A stretch of DNA of 64,000 bases from Mesorhizobium wenxiniae. Its GTDB lineage: Bacteria > Pseudomonadota > Alphaproteobacteria > Rhizobiales > Rhizobiaceae. The position numbers and the translations under genes were made by a program. This document shows, piece after piece, positions 8,965-18,358 of the stretch; within the stretch, counting starts at the first letter, position 1; every line of letters begins with the position of its first letter. The stretch lies in assembly GCF_002284535.1 (NCBI RefSeq), contig NZ_NPKH01000011.1, forward strand, positions 199,115 through 263,114, in the 5' to 3' direction. The notes below the pieces were generated by a model. The model was given only the letters and a program-made list of their open reading frames with translations. It did no database searches and was not told the DNA's origin.

Positions 8965-10215
8965 ATGAACAGGCCGGCGACACCCAATTCCTTCCGCACC
9001 GGACCCGACGAGCAAGGCATGTTCGGCATCTTCGGCGGTCGTTTCGTTGCCGAAACGTTGATGCCGCTGATCCTCGACCTGGAGCGGCACTGGAACGAGG
9101 TTAAGGACCACCCGGATTTCAAGGCCGAGCTGACGGACCTTTCGACCCACTATGCCGGGCGGCCCTCGAAGCTTTATTTCGCCGAAGGCCTGACCAGGCA
9201 TCTTCGCGAGGTTTCCTCGGCGAAGGGCCTGGGCGGCGGCGCGAAGGTCTACTTCAAGCGCGAGGATTTGAACCACACCGGCTCGCACAAGATCAACAAC
9301 TGCCTCGGCCAGATTCTGCTGGCCAAGCGCATGGGCAAGAAGCGTATCATCGCCGAGACCGGCGCCGGCCAGCATGGCGTGGCGTCGGCCACCGTTGCGG
9401 CGCGTTTCGGCTTTCCGTGTGTCGTCTACATGGGCGCTACCGACGTCGCCCGGCAAAGCCCGAACGTCTTCCGCATGAAGCTGCTCGGCGCCGAGGTGCG
9501 GCCGGTGACCGCCGGCCACGGCACGCTCAAGGACGCCATGAACGAAGCTCTCCGGGATTGGGTGACCAATGTCGAGGACACCTATTACCTGATCGGCACC
9601 GCCGCCGGCCCGCACCCCTATCCGGAGCTGGTGCGCGACTTCCAGTCGGTGATCGGCACCGAGGCGCGCGCCCAGATCCTGGAGCAGGAAGGCCGGCTGC
9701 CGGACACGATCATCGCCGCCGTCGGCGGCGGCTCGAACGCCATCGGCTTGTTCCATCCCTTCCTCGACGACAAAGAGGTTCGCATCATCGGCATCGAGGC
9801 CGGCGGCCGCGGCCTCGATGGCATCGAGCATTGCGCCTCGATGAGCGCCGGCGCGCCCGGCGTGCTGCACGGCAACCGCACCTACCTCCTGCAGAACGCC
9901 GACGGGCAGATCATGGACGGGCATTCGATCTCGGCCGGCCTCGATTATCCGGGCGTCGGACCGGAGCATTCCTGGCTGCGCGACAGTGGCCGCGTCGACT
10001 ATGTGCCAATCCTCGATGACGAGGCGCTGGAGGCGTTCCAGCTGACGACACGCGTCGAAGGCATCATCCCGGCGCTCGAATCCGCCCATGCCATCGCGCA
10101 TGCGGTGAAGATCGTACCCGCCATGGACAAGGACCAGATCGTCATCGTCAATTTGTCCGGCCGCGGCGACAAGGACGTGCATACGGTGGCCAATATGCTG
10201 GGCATGGAGATCTGA
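8965..10215 (+). CDS. trpB: Tryptophan synthase beta chain
   Basis: PLP enzyme that condenses indole and serine to tryptophan. 416 residues; the PLP lysine lies in [20 protein letters not shown] and GGGSNAIG are the substrate and PLP-phosphate loops, and LSGRGDKD near the C-terminus is the last conserved block. An ATG with AGGAGATC upstream fixes the start. trpA follows after 2 bp. Confidence 0.98.
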   Translation: MNRPATPNSFRTGPDEQGMFGIFGGRFVAETLMPLILDLERHWNEVKDHPDFKAELTDLSTHYAGRPSKLYFAEGLTRHLREVSSAKGLGGGAKVYFKREDLNHTGSHKINNCLGQILLAKRMGKKRIIAETGAGQHGVASATVAARFGFPCVVYMGATDVARQSPNVFRMKLLGAEVRPVTAGHGTLKDAMNEALRDWVTNVEDTYYLIGTAAGPHPYPELVRDFQSVIGTEARAQILEQEGRLPDTIIAAVGGGSNAIGLFHPFLDDKEVRIIGIEAGGRGLDGIEHCASMSAGAPGVLHGNRTYLLQNADGQIMDGHSISAGLDYPGVGPEHSWLRDSGRVDYVPILDDEALEAFQLTTRVEGIIPALESAHAIAHAVKIVPAMDKDQIVIVNLSGRGDKDVHTVANMLGMEI

Positions 10216-10217
10216 TC

Positions 10218-11057
10218 ATGACCACCCGCATCGACCGCCGCATGGCCAAGCTGAAGGCCGAGGGCCGCCCGGCGCTCGTCACCTATTTCATGAGCGGCGA
10301 CCCGGACTACGACACCGCCTTGTCGATCATGAAGGCACTGCCCAAGGCAGGCGCCGACATCATCGAAATGGGCATGCCGTTTTCCGATCCGATGGCCGAC
10401 GGCCCGGCGATCCAGGCCGCCGGCCTGCGCGCGCTGAAAGGCGGCCAGACCCTGGTCAAGACGTTGAAGATGGCGTCGGAATTCCGTGCCGCCGACAATG
10501 AAACGCCGATCGTATTGATGGGCTACTACAATCCGATCTACATCCACGGCGTCGACCGCTTTCTCAGGGATGCGCTGGCCAGCGGCATAGACGGGCTGAT
10601 CGTCGTCGACCTGCCGCCGGAGATGGACGAGGAATTGTGCATTCCGGCGCTCAAGGCCGGCATCAATTTCATCCGGCTGGCGACGCCGACCACCGACGAC
10701 AAGCGCCTGCCCAAGGTGCTGCAGAACACCTCCGGCTTCGTTTATTACGTGTCGATGACCGGCATCACCGGCTCGGCACTTGCCGACACCGGCAAGGTGG
10801 CGGCGGCGGTCACGCGCATCAAGGGGCATACCGACCTGCCGGTCTGCGTCGGCTTCGGCGTAAAGACCGCCGAGCAGGCACGCATCATCGGGGCGTCGGC
10901 CGACGGCGTCGTCGTCGGCACCGCGATCGTCAATGCGGTCGCCAATGTTCTGGGGCCGAAGGGCGAAAAGACCGCCGATCCGGCCGAGGCGGTCGCCGCG
11001 CTGGTCAGCGGGCTTTCGCAAGGCGTGCGTACCGCTCGCCTTGCTGCCGCCGAATAG
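10218..11057 (+). CDS. trpA: Tryptophan synthase alpha chain
   Basis: Cleaves indole-3-glycerol phosphate to indole, which is channelled to TrpB. A 279-residue TIM barrel; catalytic Glu in [16 protein letters not shown] and Asp in [22 protein letters not shown] binds phosphate. It follows trpB by 2 bp and is surely cotranscribed. The trpA-accD spacer holds a dispersed palindrome. Confidence 0.98.
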   Translation: MTTRIDRRMAKLKAEGRPALVTYFMSGDPDYDTALSIMKALPKAGADIIEMGMPFSDPMADGPAIQAAGLRALKGGQTLVKTLKMASEFRAADNETPIVLMGYYNPIYIHGVDRFLRDALASGIDGLIVVDLPPEMDEELCIPALKAGINFIRLATPTTDDKRLPKVLQNTSGFVYYVSMTGITGSALADTGKVAAAVTRIKGHTDLPVCVGFGVKTAEQARIIGASADGVVVGTAIVNAVANVLGPKGEKTADPAEAVAALVSGLSQGVRTARLAAAE

Positions 11058-11073
11058 TCTTGATCTTCTGGTT

Positions 11074-11122
11074 GACCATGATCTCCACCGAAAACCGGTT
11101 GCCCCTTTTTGAGACCATGGTC
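11074..11122. repeat. Rhizobial interspersed palindrome (trpA-accD spacer)
   Basis: Imperfect palindrome bounded by GACCATG (11074-11080) and CATGGTC (11116-11122), with the family core CCGAAAACCGG inside. One of about ten related elements in this window. Confidence 0.65.
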
Positions 11123-11152
11123 TAACTCTTCGTCAGGACAGGAGCCGAAGCG

Positions 11153-12079
11153 ATGAACTGGATCACCAACTACGTTCGCCCGAAGATCAATTCGATGCTC
11201 GGCCGGCGCACCGACATGCCTGAGAACCTCTGGATCAAGGATCCGGAGACCGGCGAGATGGTCTTCCACAAGGACCTGGAGCAGAACCAGTTCGTCATCC
11301 CGTCCTCCGGCCATCACATGAAGATCTCGGCCAAGGAGCGGCTGAGATTCTTCTTCGACGACGGCAAGTACGAGATGCTCGAAAACCCCAAGGTGGTGCA
11401 GGATCCACTGAAATTCCGCGACGAGAAGCGCTACACCGACCGGCTGAAAGAGGCCAAGACCAAGACCGGGCTGGAGGACGCCATCATCAATGCGCTGGGG
11501 ACCGTCGAGGGCCTGCCGGTGGTGGTGACCGTGCAGGACTTCGCCTTCATGGGCGGCTCGCTCGGCATGGCAGCCGGCGATGCCATCGTTCGTGGCTTTG
11601 AGGTCGCTGTGCAACGCAAGCGGCCGCTGATCCTGTTCGCGGCCTCCGGCGGCGCCCGCATGCAGGAAGGCATCCTGTCGCTGATGCAATTGCCGAGAAC
11701 CACGATCGGCGTCGATCGGCTGAAGGAAGCCGGTCTTCCCTATATTGTCGTCCTGACCAACCCGACCACCGGCGGCGTCACCGCCTCTTACGCCATGCTG
11801 GGCGACGTGCACATCGCCGAGCCCGGCGCGCTGATCGGTTTTGCCGGGCCGCGCGTCATCGAGCAGACCATCAGGGAAAAACTGCCCGACGGCTTCCAGC
11901 GCGCCGAGTATCTGATGGAGCACGGCATGGTCGACATGGTGGTGTCGCGGCTGGAGATCCGCCAGACGATCGCGCGGCTCCTGAAAATGCTGCTCAAGCT
12001 GCCGGAAGAAGAAAAGCCGCTGGAACCGGAAATTCTGCCGCCGGTGGCGCTCCCGGCGGAAGCACGCCCGCAAGCCTGA
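11153..12079 (+). CDS. accD: Acetyl-CoA carboxylase carboxyltransferase subunit beta
   Basis: Beta half of the carboxyltransferase that makes malonyl-CoA, the first step of fatty acid synthesis. 308 residues; crotonase-like core with [28 protein letters not shown] and [14 protein letters not shown]. The N-terminal region that carries a four-Cys zinc ribbon in E. coli AccD here reads [19 protein letters not shown] and [10 protein letters not shown], with no cysteines. The zinc site is therefore absent, as I recall for other rhizobial AccD proteins. A good GGAG ribosome site precedes the ATG. Confidence 0.97.
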   Translation: MNWITNYVRPKINSMLGRRTDMPENLWIKDPETGEMVFHKDLEQNQFVIPSSGHHMKISAKERLRFFFDDGKYEMLENPKVVQDPLKFRDEKRYTDRLKEAKTKTGLEDAIINALGTVEGLPVVVTVQDFAFMGGSLGMAAGDAIVRGFEVAVQRKRPLILFAASGGARMQEGILSLMQLPRTTIGVDRLKEAGLPYIVVLTNPTTGGVTASYAMLGDVHIAEPGALIGFAGPRVIEQTIREKLPDGFQRAEYLMEHGMVDMVVSRLEIRQTIARLLKMLLKLPEEEKPLEPEILPPVALPAEARPQA

Positions 12080-12142
12080 CGCGACATCCGTCGTCGCGAA
12101 CCGCGATTGCGCGCCATCTGTGGCGCTGTAGCATCTTGATTC

Positions 12143-12190
12143 GCGCATGATCCTTTCCGAAAATCGATTTCGATTTTCGGGGTCATGCGC
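12143..12190. repeat. Rhizobial interspersed palindrome (accD-folC spacer)
   Basis: 48-bp imperfect palindrome with GCGCATGA at the left end and TCATGCGC at the right. A CGAAAATCG(ATTT)CGATTTTCG core is nested inside. Confidence 0.75.
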
Positions 12191-12202
12191 TAGGATTCTC
12201 CC

Positions 12203-13528
12203 ATGACCACGCTTGCCGCCGACCGCGAAATCGAAAGCCTGATGTCGCTTCATCCGAAGGGCTTCGATCTTTCGCTCGACCGCATTTCGCGGCTGCTGGA
12301 GCGGCTGGGCAATCCGCAGGACCATCTGCCGCCGGTCATCCACATCGCCGGCACCAACGGCAAGGGCTCCTGCGCCGCGTTTTCGCGGGCGCTGCTGGAA
12401 GCATCCGGCCACCGCGTCCATGTCCACACATCGCCGCATCTGGTGAACTGGCATGAGCGCTACCGGCTGGCCGCCGACGGCGGCGGCAGGCTGGTCGAGG
12501 ATAAGGTCTTCGCCGACGCCATCGCCCGCGTCGCCAAAGCCAATGAAGGCCAGAAGATCACCGTCTTCGAAATCCTCACCGCCGTCACCTTCCTGCTGTT
12601 TTCCGAATATCCGGCAGATGCCGTCATCATCGAGGTCGGCCTTGGCGGCCGCTTCGACGCCACCAATGTCATCAGCGAGCCGGCGGTGTCGGTGATCATG
12701 CCGGTCTCGCTCGACCACGAATCCTTTCTCGGCGACCGTGTCGAACTGATCGCCGCCGAAAAAGCCGGCATCATCAAGGGCAGTTGCCCGGTGGTCATCG
12801 GCGCGCAGGAAAGCGAAACGGCGCTGCAGGTGCTTATCGAAACCGCCGAGCGGCTCGACTGTCCCGCCTTCGTCTATGGCCAGGATTTCCTCGCCTTCGA
12901 GGAAAACGGCCGGATGGTCTATCAGGACGAAGACGGGCTGATGGACCTGTCGCCGCCGCGGCTGCCAGGGCGCCACCAGTTCGCCAACGCCGCGGCGGCG
13001 ATTGCGGCGGTCAAGGCGGCGGGCTTCGAGATCAGCCATCGCGTCGCCGACAAGGCGATGGCCAATGTCACCTGGCCGGGGCGGATGCAGAAATTGCCGC
13101 AAGGCAGGTTGACGGAACTGGCGCCGAAGGGCGCCGACATCTGGCTCGACGGCGGCCACAATCCGGGCGCCGGCGTGGTCGTCGCCGAAGCACTTGCCGA
13201 GCAGGAGGAAAAGAACCCGCGGCCGCTGTTCCTGATTTCCGGCATGATCAACACCAAAGACCAGAGCGGCTATTTCAGCGCCTTCAAGGGGCTGGTGCGG
13301 CATGTCTACACGGTGCCGGTGAGCCTCAGCGAGGCCAGCGTGCCGAATGAGGAACTGGCGATCCGCGCCGTCGAGGCCGGCCTGTCGGCCGAACCGGTGA
13401 GCTCCGTCGCCAATGCGCTGATGCTGCTGCGCGACACATGGGACGGACCGCCGCCGCGCATCCTGATCAGCGGCTCGCTCTATCTGGCCGGCGCGGTGCT
13501 GGCCGAAAACGGCACACCGCCGACCTGA
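12203..13528 (+). CDS. folC: Bifunctional folylpolyglutamate synthase / dihydrofolate synthase
   Basis: Mur-ligase-family ATP enzyme that adds glutamate to dihydropteroate and then to folates. 441 residues; the P-loop is IAGTNGKGSCAA. HTSPHLVNWHERYR, IEVGLGGRFDATNV and WLDGGHNPGAG are FolC signatures in the expected order. It follows accD, the usual trp-accD-folC order of Rhizobiales, though a palindrome fills the 123-bp spacer. Confidence 0.97.
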   Translation: MTTLAADREIESLMSLHPKGFDLSLDRISRLLERLGNPQDHLPPVIHIAGTNGKGSCAAFSRALLEASGHRVHVHTSPHLVNWHERYRLAADGGGRLVEDKVFADAIARVAKANEGQKITVFEILTAVTFLLFSEYPADAVIIEVGLGGRFDATNVISEPAVSVIMPVSLDHESFLGDRVELIAAEKAGIIKGSCPVVIGAQESETALQVLIETAERLDCPAFVYGQDFLAFEENGRMVYQDEDGLMDLSPPRLPGRHQFANAAAAIAAVKAAGFEISHRVADKAMANVTWPGRMQKLPQGRLTELAPKGADIWLDGGHNPGAGVVVAEALAEQEEKNPRPLFLISGMINTKDQSGYFSAFKGLVRHVYTVPVSLSEASVPNEELAIRAVEAGLSAEPVSSVANALMLLRDTWDGPPPRILISGSLYLAGAVLAENGTPPT

Positions 13529-13751
13529 TCTATTCTGCCGGACCTCCGGTATCAAGAGGCCAGAACAATTCCAGGAAAAGTGTGTCGCGGTTTCCGTCCG
13601 GAATTGCGTAAAACAAATACTTAGAGCGGTTCGGTGGTTCTATCGAAAGCTGAACGCTCTCGAACGCGGGAGCGATTGCCAAGTCATGCGCTTCTCACGA
13701 CAGTCTGCTTTCGTCGTCGATCGGCGCGAGCCGCCACGGAGGATCATCGCC
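13529..13751. repeat. folC-cupin spacer with a second type of dispersed repeat
   Basis: No gene is visible here. 13577-13662 carries a segment (CCAGGAAAAGTGTGTCGCGG, then CCGGAATTGCGTAAAACAAA) that I recognise from memory as a common intergenic repeat of Mesorhizobium-type genomes. It ends in an imperfect inverted repeat, AGAGCGGTTC ... GAACGCTCT. It differs from the CATGATCC palindromes elsewhere in the window. Confidence 0.5.
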
Positions 13752-13931
13752 CTATTTCCATAGAACGAGGTTGAGATCCGTCTCGACAGCGCCGGCCGCA
13801 AAGCTGCGAACAAGCATGGCTGGATAGCCCTTCGCGATCAATCGGCGCGTCAAAGCCTGCGTTCTTGATTGTCCGCTTGCCTGCATCTGATCCCGCCATG
13901 CGCTGTCGGCAAGATGTTGCGAGGGCCTGCT
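13752..13931 (-). pseudogene. C-terminal remnant of a RES-domain protein
   Basis: Reading from the cupin stop towards a TAG at 13752-13754, in one open frame, gives HLADSAWRDQMQASG, then LTRRLIAKGYPAMLVRSF, then ETDLNLVLWK. This closely matches the end of RES-domain proteins (NAD-degrading toxins of RES/Xre pairs), whose typical ending is LADPAWR ... GMLVRSFAxG ... NLVLW. The N-terminal two thirds, including the catalytic Arg-Glu-Ser, is gone and no start exists. No Xre antitoxin gene is nearby. This is inference from family memory; the stretch is under 60 codons. Confidence 0.6.
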
Positions 13932-13937
13932 CCCGCG

Positions 13938-14219
13938 TTACTTCAGCTCGATCTCGATGAAGGCATACTCGCCCTCATTGGCATTGATGACGTCATGCTC
14001 CACGCCCTCCTTGCGGAAATAGGGCGCCCCCTTCTTCATTTCGGCGAAGGATTCGCCGTCCTTGGTCAGGAGCTTGAGCTTGCCGTCCATCAGCGGCACG
14101 ATCACGTAATCATGGCCATGACGATGCCAGCCGGTGTTGTCGCCCGGCGCGAAGCGGTATTCGGTGACGATAACGCGCTCATTGTCGATGAAGACGGTGG
14201 CCTTGGCGGATCCGGTCAT
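13938..14219 (-). CDS. Small cupin-domain protein
   Basis: A single-domain 93-residue beta-barrel cupin. GWHRHGHDYVIVPLMDG supplies the first cupin motif with two His and a later acidic residue, and EHDVINANEGEYAFIEIELK the second His. It probably binds one metal ion. The start MTGSAKATV is preceded by AGGAGAAC. The longer ORF to 14291 runs into a palindrome and is less likely. Substrate unknown. Confidence 0.78.
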   Translation of the reverse strand: MTGSAKATVFIDNERVIVTEYRFAPGDNTGWHRHGHDYVIVPLMDGKLKLLTKDGESFAEMKKGAPYFRKEGVEHDVINANEGEYAFIEIELK

Positions 14220-14285
14220 GTCGTTCTCCTGCTTTAAGCCAGACAAGAACATGGGGCCGCAAGTGGCGAGTGCCAGGGCGGACCA

Positions 14286-14382
14286 GCGCATGACCCAGAA
14301 AATCGGATTCGGTTTCCGGGGTCATGCGCAAGATCGAGTGCTACAGCGTCCTTTGCGCGTCCAAGAGGGACGCGCGGCGCTG
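14286..14382. repeat. Composite rhizobial palindrome plus hairpin (cupin-trxA spacer)
   Basis: GCGCATGACCC ... GGTCATGCGC (14286-14329) is followed by a second block containing CAGCGTCCTTTGCGCGTCC. The second block recurs at 28120-28140, so these are mosaic elements built from interchangeable modules. Confidence 0.7.
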
Positions 14383-14401
14383 TGAATAACGCCAACAAAA
14401 A

Positions 14402-14424
14402 AAGCCCGGCGCGAGGCCGGGCTT
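14402..14424 (-). terminator. Rho-independent terminator after trxA
   Basis: Stem AAGCCCGGC (14402-14410) / GCCGGGCTT (14416-14424); the minus strand then runs into seven T residues. Confidence 0.9.
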
Positions 14425-14447
14425 GATTGCAGAGATTCAGGGTCGGA

Positions 14448-14771
14448 TCAGGCGAGATTGCCGTTGATCCAGTGCGACAGCGCCGTCTTCGGTGCGGCGC
14501 CGACCTTCATGTCGGCCATTTCGCCGCCCTTGAAAATCATCAGCGTCGGGATCGAGCGCACGCCGAACTGCGCCGCAAGCTCGGGATTCTCGTCAATGTT
14601 GAGCTTGGCGATCTTGACCTTGCTGCCGAGTTCAATGGCAATGTCTTCCAGCGCCGGCGCGATCATCTTGCAGGGGCCGCACCACTCCGCCCAGAAATCG
14701 ACGACGACCGGCTCCTTGGCGTCAAGCACATCGGTCTGGAAATTGCTCTTGTCGACCTTGACGGTGGCCAT
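14448..14771 (-). CDS. trxA: Thioredoxin
   Basis: A 107-residue classical thioredoxin, the cytoplasmic dithiol reductant. The active site is [14 protein letters not shown]; the cis-Pro loop is [12 protein letters not shown]. The start [12 protein letters not shown] has AAAGGATTT upstream, so the longer ORF to 14849 is rejected. It lies 74 bp downstream of addA, the end of the divL-tsaE-murU-addB-addA-trxA series, a gene order familiar from Rhizobiales. Confidence 0.97.
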   Translation of the reverse strand: MATVKVDKSNFQTDVLDAKEPVVVDFWAEWCGPCKMIAPALEDIAIELGSKVKIAKLNIDENPELAAQFGVRSIPTLMIFKGGEMADMKVGAAPKTALSHWINGNLA

Positions 14772-14845
14772 GCGAAAATCCTTTCGTGAGTTATTGTCGC
14801 ACCAAATGTGGTGGTGATCGCGCCCTTCTTCAAGCAGCTGTTGTG

Positions 14846-17800
14846 TCACGCTCCCGTGAGTCCGGCAAGAGCGTCGTCCATGACCGCCGGCGGCAGCTCG
14901 ATCAATCGTGGCGCTTCAGTGAACAGCAGCGCCGCCGAGACCTCATGCTCGGGATAAAGCGGCTGGAGCAGCGCGCGATAGAGCGCGAGTTGCAGGACAT
15001 AGGCCGATGGAACGTCCGCCAAGGCTGCGGGCGCCGGCCTATTGGTCTTGTAGTCGACGATCGACACCCTGCCTGGCGTGACCGCCAGCCGGTCGATCTT
15101 GCCGGAGATCGAGCGCAGCTTGCCCTTGACCTCGAGGCTGCCCATGACCGCGACTTCAGCGCGTGAATTGGGCGCAAACAGCTGATCGAAACGGCTGTCG
15201 GCAAGGATCGTCGCCACCGAGGCCAAGGCCTTGTCGCGCTCGGTTTCTGGCCACTGCGCGCCGGCGCGCTTGAGATAGCGTTCCGCGGCATCGCGGCGTT
15301 CGGCCTCCGCAATGCCCGGCAGCATCTGCAGCAACTTGTGCAGCGCCAGCCCCCGCATCACGGCAAAGCCAGGCTCCGCCTCGGTGTCCAGCACCGGCGA
15401 GCCGGTGTCGATCACCGCTTGCTTGGCCTCGTCGATCAGCGCCGAGGCGCCGGACGGCGACAGCGGCCGCGGCAGATCCTCGAAGGGCGGCAAAGGCTGG
15501 AACAGGCTCTTCGGCAACCGCTCGAACTGTGTCGTCTGCCGCGCCTCTTCGGCAGCCGCATGTCCGACCGGCGGCAATTTTGTCACGTGAAACCGATGCA
15601 CGGTCTCGCCGGTGGCGGGGTGCTGCCGCTCAGCACTTTCGGGGGCGCCGACCAGCGCGCGGCTGACGATCGAATGCCAGGTGCCGGCGTTTGGTGCCCG
15701 CTTGCCGTGATAGCCGCAGACGATCAGCCGGTCCTCGGCCCGGGTCATGCCGACATAGAGCAGCCGGCGGTATTCGTCGTCTGCCAGCTCGCGAGCGCGG
15801 ACCGAAGCGGCCCGCGAAAATCCATTGGCGACATCGCTGGCCGAGCGCCAGAGATAGCCCTTGCCGTCCCAATGGTCGCCCGAGCCTTCGAACGGCATCA
15901 GTCGCGGCAGATGCTGGTCGCTGAACGGGGCGGAACCGCCATCGACCAGGAACACGACAGGCGCCTCCAGGCCCTTGGCGGCATGCACGGTCATGACGCG
16001 AACCTCGTCGCGGGTCTGGTCCATTTCGCGCTTGATCTCGGGGCCGGCATTTTCCAGCGTCGCCAGGAAGGATTCCAGTCCCGGCAGGCCGGTCCGTTCC
16101 TCGGCTAGGCAGAAGCTCAGGAACTCGTCGAGAATGTCGCCGGCCTCCGGCCCGAGCCGCGCGATCATCTTCTTGCGCAGGCCGTCGCGGGCGAGAGCCC
16201 CGGCATAGAATTCGAACACCGGCTTGAATGCGGCTTCATCGGACCAAGTGTCGAGTTGGGCAACGATTGCGGCCAAGGCAGCGCTTTCACCGGCATGCTG
16301 CCTGAGCGAGGCGATCAACGAGAGGCCGGACGGCCGCTCGCCGGCAAGCGCGAAAAGCGTCTCTTCCAAAACATCGAAAATCGGGCTGCGCAGCACGGCT
16401 GCAAGCGACAGATCGTCCTCAGGCTGGACGAGAAAGTGGCCGAGTGCGATCAGGTCCTTTACCGCAATATGGCCGGGCAGGCTGAGCCGGTCGGCGCCGG
16501 CGACAGGGATGTCGCGGCGCTTCAGCGCGCGCGTCAGCGCATGGACGAAGCGATCGCGCTTGCGCACCAGCACCAGCACGTCGCCTGGCCGAAGCTTCTT
16601 GCCGCGGCCTTCGATGATTTCGCTGGCGCCGATCCAGCCGGCAATGGTCGCCGCGACGTTTTCGGCAACACGCACCGCTGGCGCATGGGCGTGGTCGACG
16701 GCTTGCGTCCAGTCGTCGGGCTCGTCAACGACGTCGGCACCGATCGACGGCCAGACCTCGACATAGCCCGGCGCATCGGTGCGGATTGCCTTGTGGTTCA
16801 GCGGGTCGGGATCGTGGCTGATGCCGCGCCGCACGACCGGGTCGGCAAAGACACGGTCCACCGCCGCAAGCACGTCGTCGGTCGAGCGGAACGACCAGGT
16901 CAGCTTGAGATCGGCGAAGGCGGCGTTGGCGTCGCGCACCTTTCCGGCAAACAGCAGCCTTGAGTCGGCGAAGGAGTCGGGCGCCGCTCCTTGAAAGGAA
17001 TAGATCGACTGTTTTTCGTCGCCGACGGCAAAGACCGTGCGGTGAACCGCGTCGCGCGCGCCGAGCCCTGCAAAGAATTCCTCGGCCAGCCGCTTCACCA
17101 CCTCCCATTGGTCGGGACTGGTGTCCTGCGCCTCGTCGAGCAGGATATGGTCGATGCCTTGGTCGAGCTTGTATTGAACCCATGGACCGGCATCGGGCCG
17201 CGCCAGGAGATTGACCGTTCGGGTGATGAGGTCGTTGAAGTCGAGGAAGCCGCGCGCGCGCTTCAAATGCTCGTAGCGGGCGATCAGCCAGTCGGCGATG
17301 GTCAGCGCGGCACGTGTGCCCTCGACCATCCTGAACAAGGCCAGCCGGTCGGAGATTTCGAGGATGGCATCGGCCGCCGAGAGATAGCGCTCGGCAAGAT
17401 CCGGCAATCGGTCGAGCAACGCCTTCTTGAACGTCTTTGCCGGCTCATAAGGCTCGCCATCCGCCCGCAGGAAGGCTTTTGCCAGCAATTGCAGCCGGCG
17501 AACCGGATCATCCTCGGCGAAGGCAAGATGGGCGTAGGGCAGCAAATTGTTCAGCACGATGCGGGCATCGGCGGCTTCGGCAGCGCGGGCAAAGGTGACG
17601 AGATAGTCCGGCAGGAAGCCCGGCAGCGGCCAGACGGACGCCGCCAGGCCTTCGGCGGTCAGGCCGGCGCGAAACCTAAACTCGTCGAACAGCGCCCGGA
17701 AGCTATCACCGCCGGCAGCGCTGATGAAGGCGCGCAAGCCGTCGCGCTTGCGCACAATCTCGGCCAGCAAGGCGTCGAGCCCATGTTCGCCGCCGCGTTC

Positions 17801-18358
17801 CAGAATGGCGGCGAAAGCCTCGGCCAGCCCCCTATCGCCGGCGGCAGTGCCCGAGATCAGGTCGCGGCGGGCGGCGGCGAAGAGCGACGCCTCCATCTGC
17901 GGATCAAGCATTTCGAAATGGGCCGGTATGTTGGCCTCCAGTGGAAACTGGTGCAGCACCGATTCGCAGAAGGCGTGGATGGTCTGGATCTTCAGCCCGC
18001 CCGGCGTCTCGAGCGCCTCGGCGAACAGCCGGCGCGCGCGGCGCATGGTTTCGCGATCGGGCTGGCGACCGTCCAGCGCTTCAACCCTTGCCGCCAGTTC
18101 GACGTCGCCAAGTGCCGTCCATTCCGACAGCGTCGAAAACACCCGGTTCGACATATTGGTGGCTGCGGCGCGGGTGTAGGTCAGGCACAGGATCTTCGAC
18201 GGATCGGTGCCGCGCAGCAAGAGCCGGATGACGCGCTGGGCCAGCACATGGGTCTTGCCGGATCCGGCATTGGCCGAAACCCAGGCGGAATTTTGCGGGT
18301 CGGAGGCGCTGGCCTGGCTGGCGGCGGTATCGGTCGGGATTGGATAGGCCTTCTTCAT
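14846..18358 (-). CDS. addA: Double-strand break repair helicase-nuclease AddA
   Basis: UvrD-type helicase subunit of the AddAB complex, which resects double-strand breaks for RecA. 1170 residues from [15 protein letters not shown]. The Walker A is [15 protein letters not shown], and [16 protein letters not shown] carries the Walker B and motif [19 protein letters not shown] and [16 protein letters not shown] are motifs V and VI. The C-terminal RecB-type nuclease has [11 protein letters not shown]. The ATG overlaps the addB stop as ATGA. Upstream in-frame sequence to 18985 lies inside addB and is not coding for AddA. Confidence 0.96.
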   Translation of the reverse strand: MKKAYPIPTDTAASQASASDPQNSAWVSANAGSGKTHVLAQRVIRLLLRGTDPSKILCLTYTRAAATNMSNRVFSTLSEWTALGDVELAARVEALDGRQPDRETMRRARRLFAEALETPGGLKIQTIHAFCESVLHQFPLEANIPAHFEMLDPQMEASLFAAARRDLISGTAAGDRGLAEAFAAILERGGEHGLDALLAEIVRKRDGLRAFISAAGGDSFRALFDEFRFRAGLTAEGLAASVWPLPGFLPDYLVTFARAAEAADARIVLNNLLPYAHLAFAEDDPVRRLQLLAKAFLRADGEPYEPAKTFKKALLDRLPDLAERYLSAADAILEISDRLALFRMVEGTRAALTIADWLIARYEHLKRARGFLDFNDLITRTVNLLARPDAGPWVQYKLDQGIDHILLDEAQDTSPDQWEVVKRLAEEFFAGLGARDAVHRTVFAVGDEKQSIYSFQGAAPDSFADSRLLFAGKVRDANAAFADLKLTWSFRSTDDVLAAVDRVFADPVVRRGISHDPDPLNHKAIRTDAPGYVEVWPSIGADVVDEPDDWTQAVDHAHAPAVRVAENVAATIAGWIGASEIIEGRGKKLRPGDVLVLVRKRDRFVHALTRALKRRDIPVAGADRLSLPGHIAVKDLIALGHFLVQPEDDLSLAAVLRSPIFDVLEETLFALAGERPSGLSLIASLRQHAGESAALAAIVAQLDTWSDEAAFKPVFEFYAGALARDGLRKKMIARLGPEAGDILDEFLSFCLAEERTGLPGLESFLATLENAGPEIKREMDQTRDEVRVMTVHAAKGLEAPVVFLVDGGSAPFSDQHLPRLMPFEGSGDHWDGKGYLWRSASDVANGFSRAASVRARELADDEYRRLLYVGMTRAEDRLIVCGYHGKRAPNAGTWHSIVSRALVGAPESAERQHPATGETVHRFHVTKLPPVGHAAAEEARQTTQFERLPKSLFQPLPPFEDLPRPLSPSGASALIDEAKQAVIDTGSPVLDTEAEPGFAVMRGLALHKLLQMLPGIAEAERRDAAERYLKRAGAQWPETERDKALASVATILADSRFDQLFAPNSRAEVAVMGSLEVKGKLRSISGKIDRLAVTPGRVSIVDYKTNRPAPAALADVPSAYVLQLALYRALLQPLYPEHEVSAALLFTEAPRLIELPPAVMDDALAGLTGA

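Noticed and set aside
8824..10182. 452-codon minus-strand ORF opposite trpB
   Set aside because: Shadow of trpB, whose catalytic motifs are complete.
10745..13555. 936-codon minus-strand ORF across trpA, accD and folC
   Set aside because: It is an antisense open frame produced by high third-position GC; its translation has no recognisable domain and all three plus-strand genes are certain.
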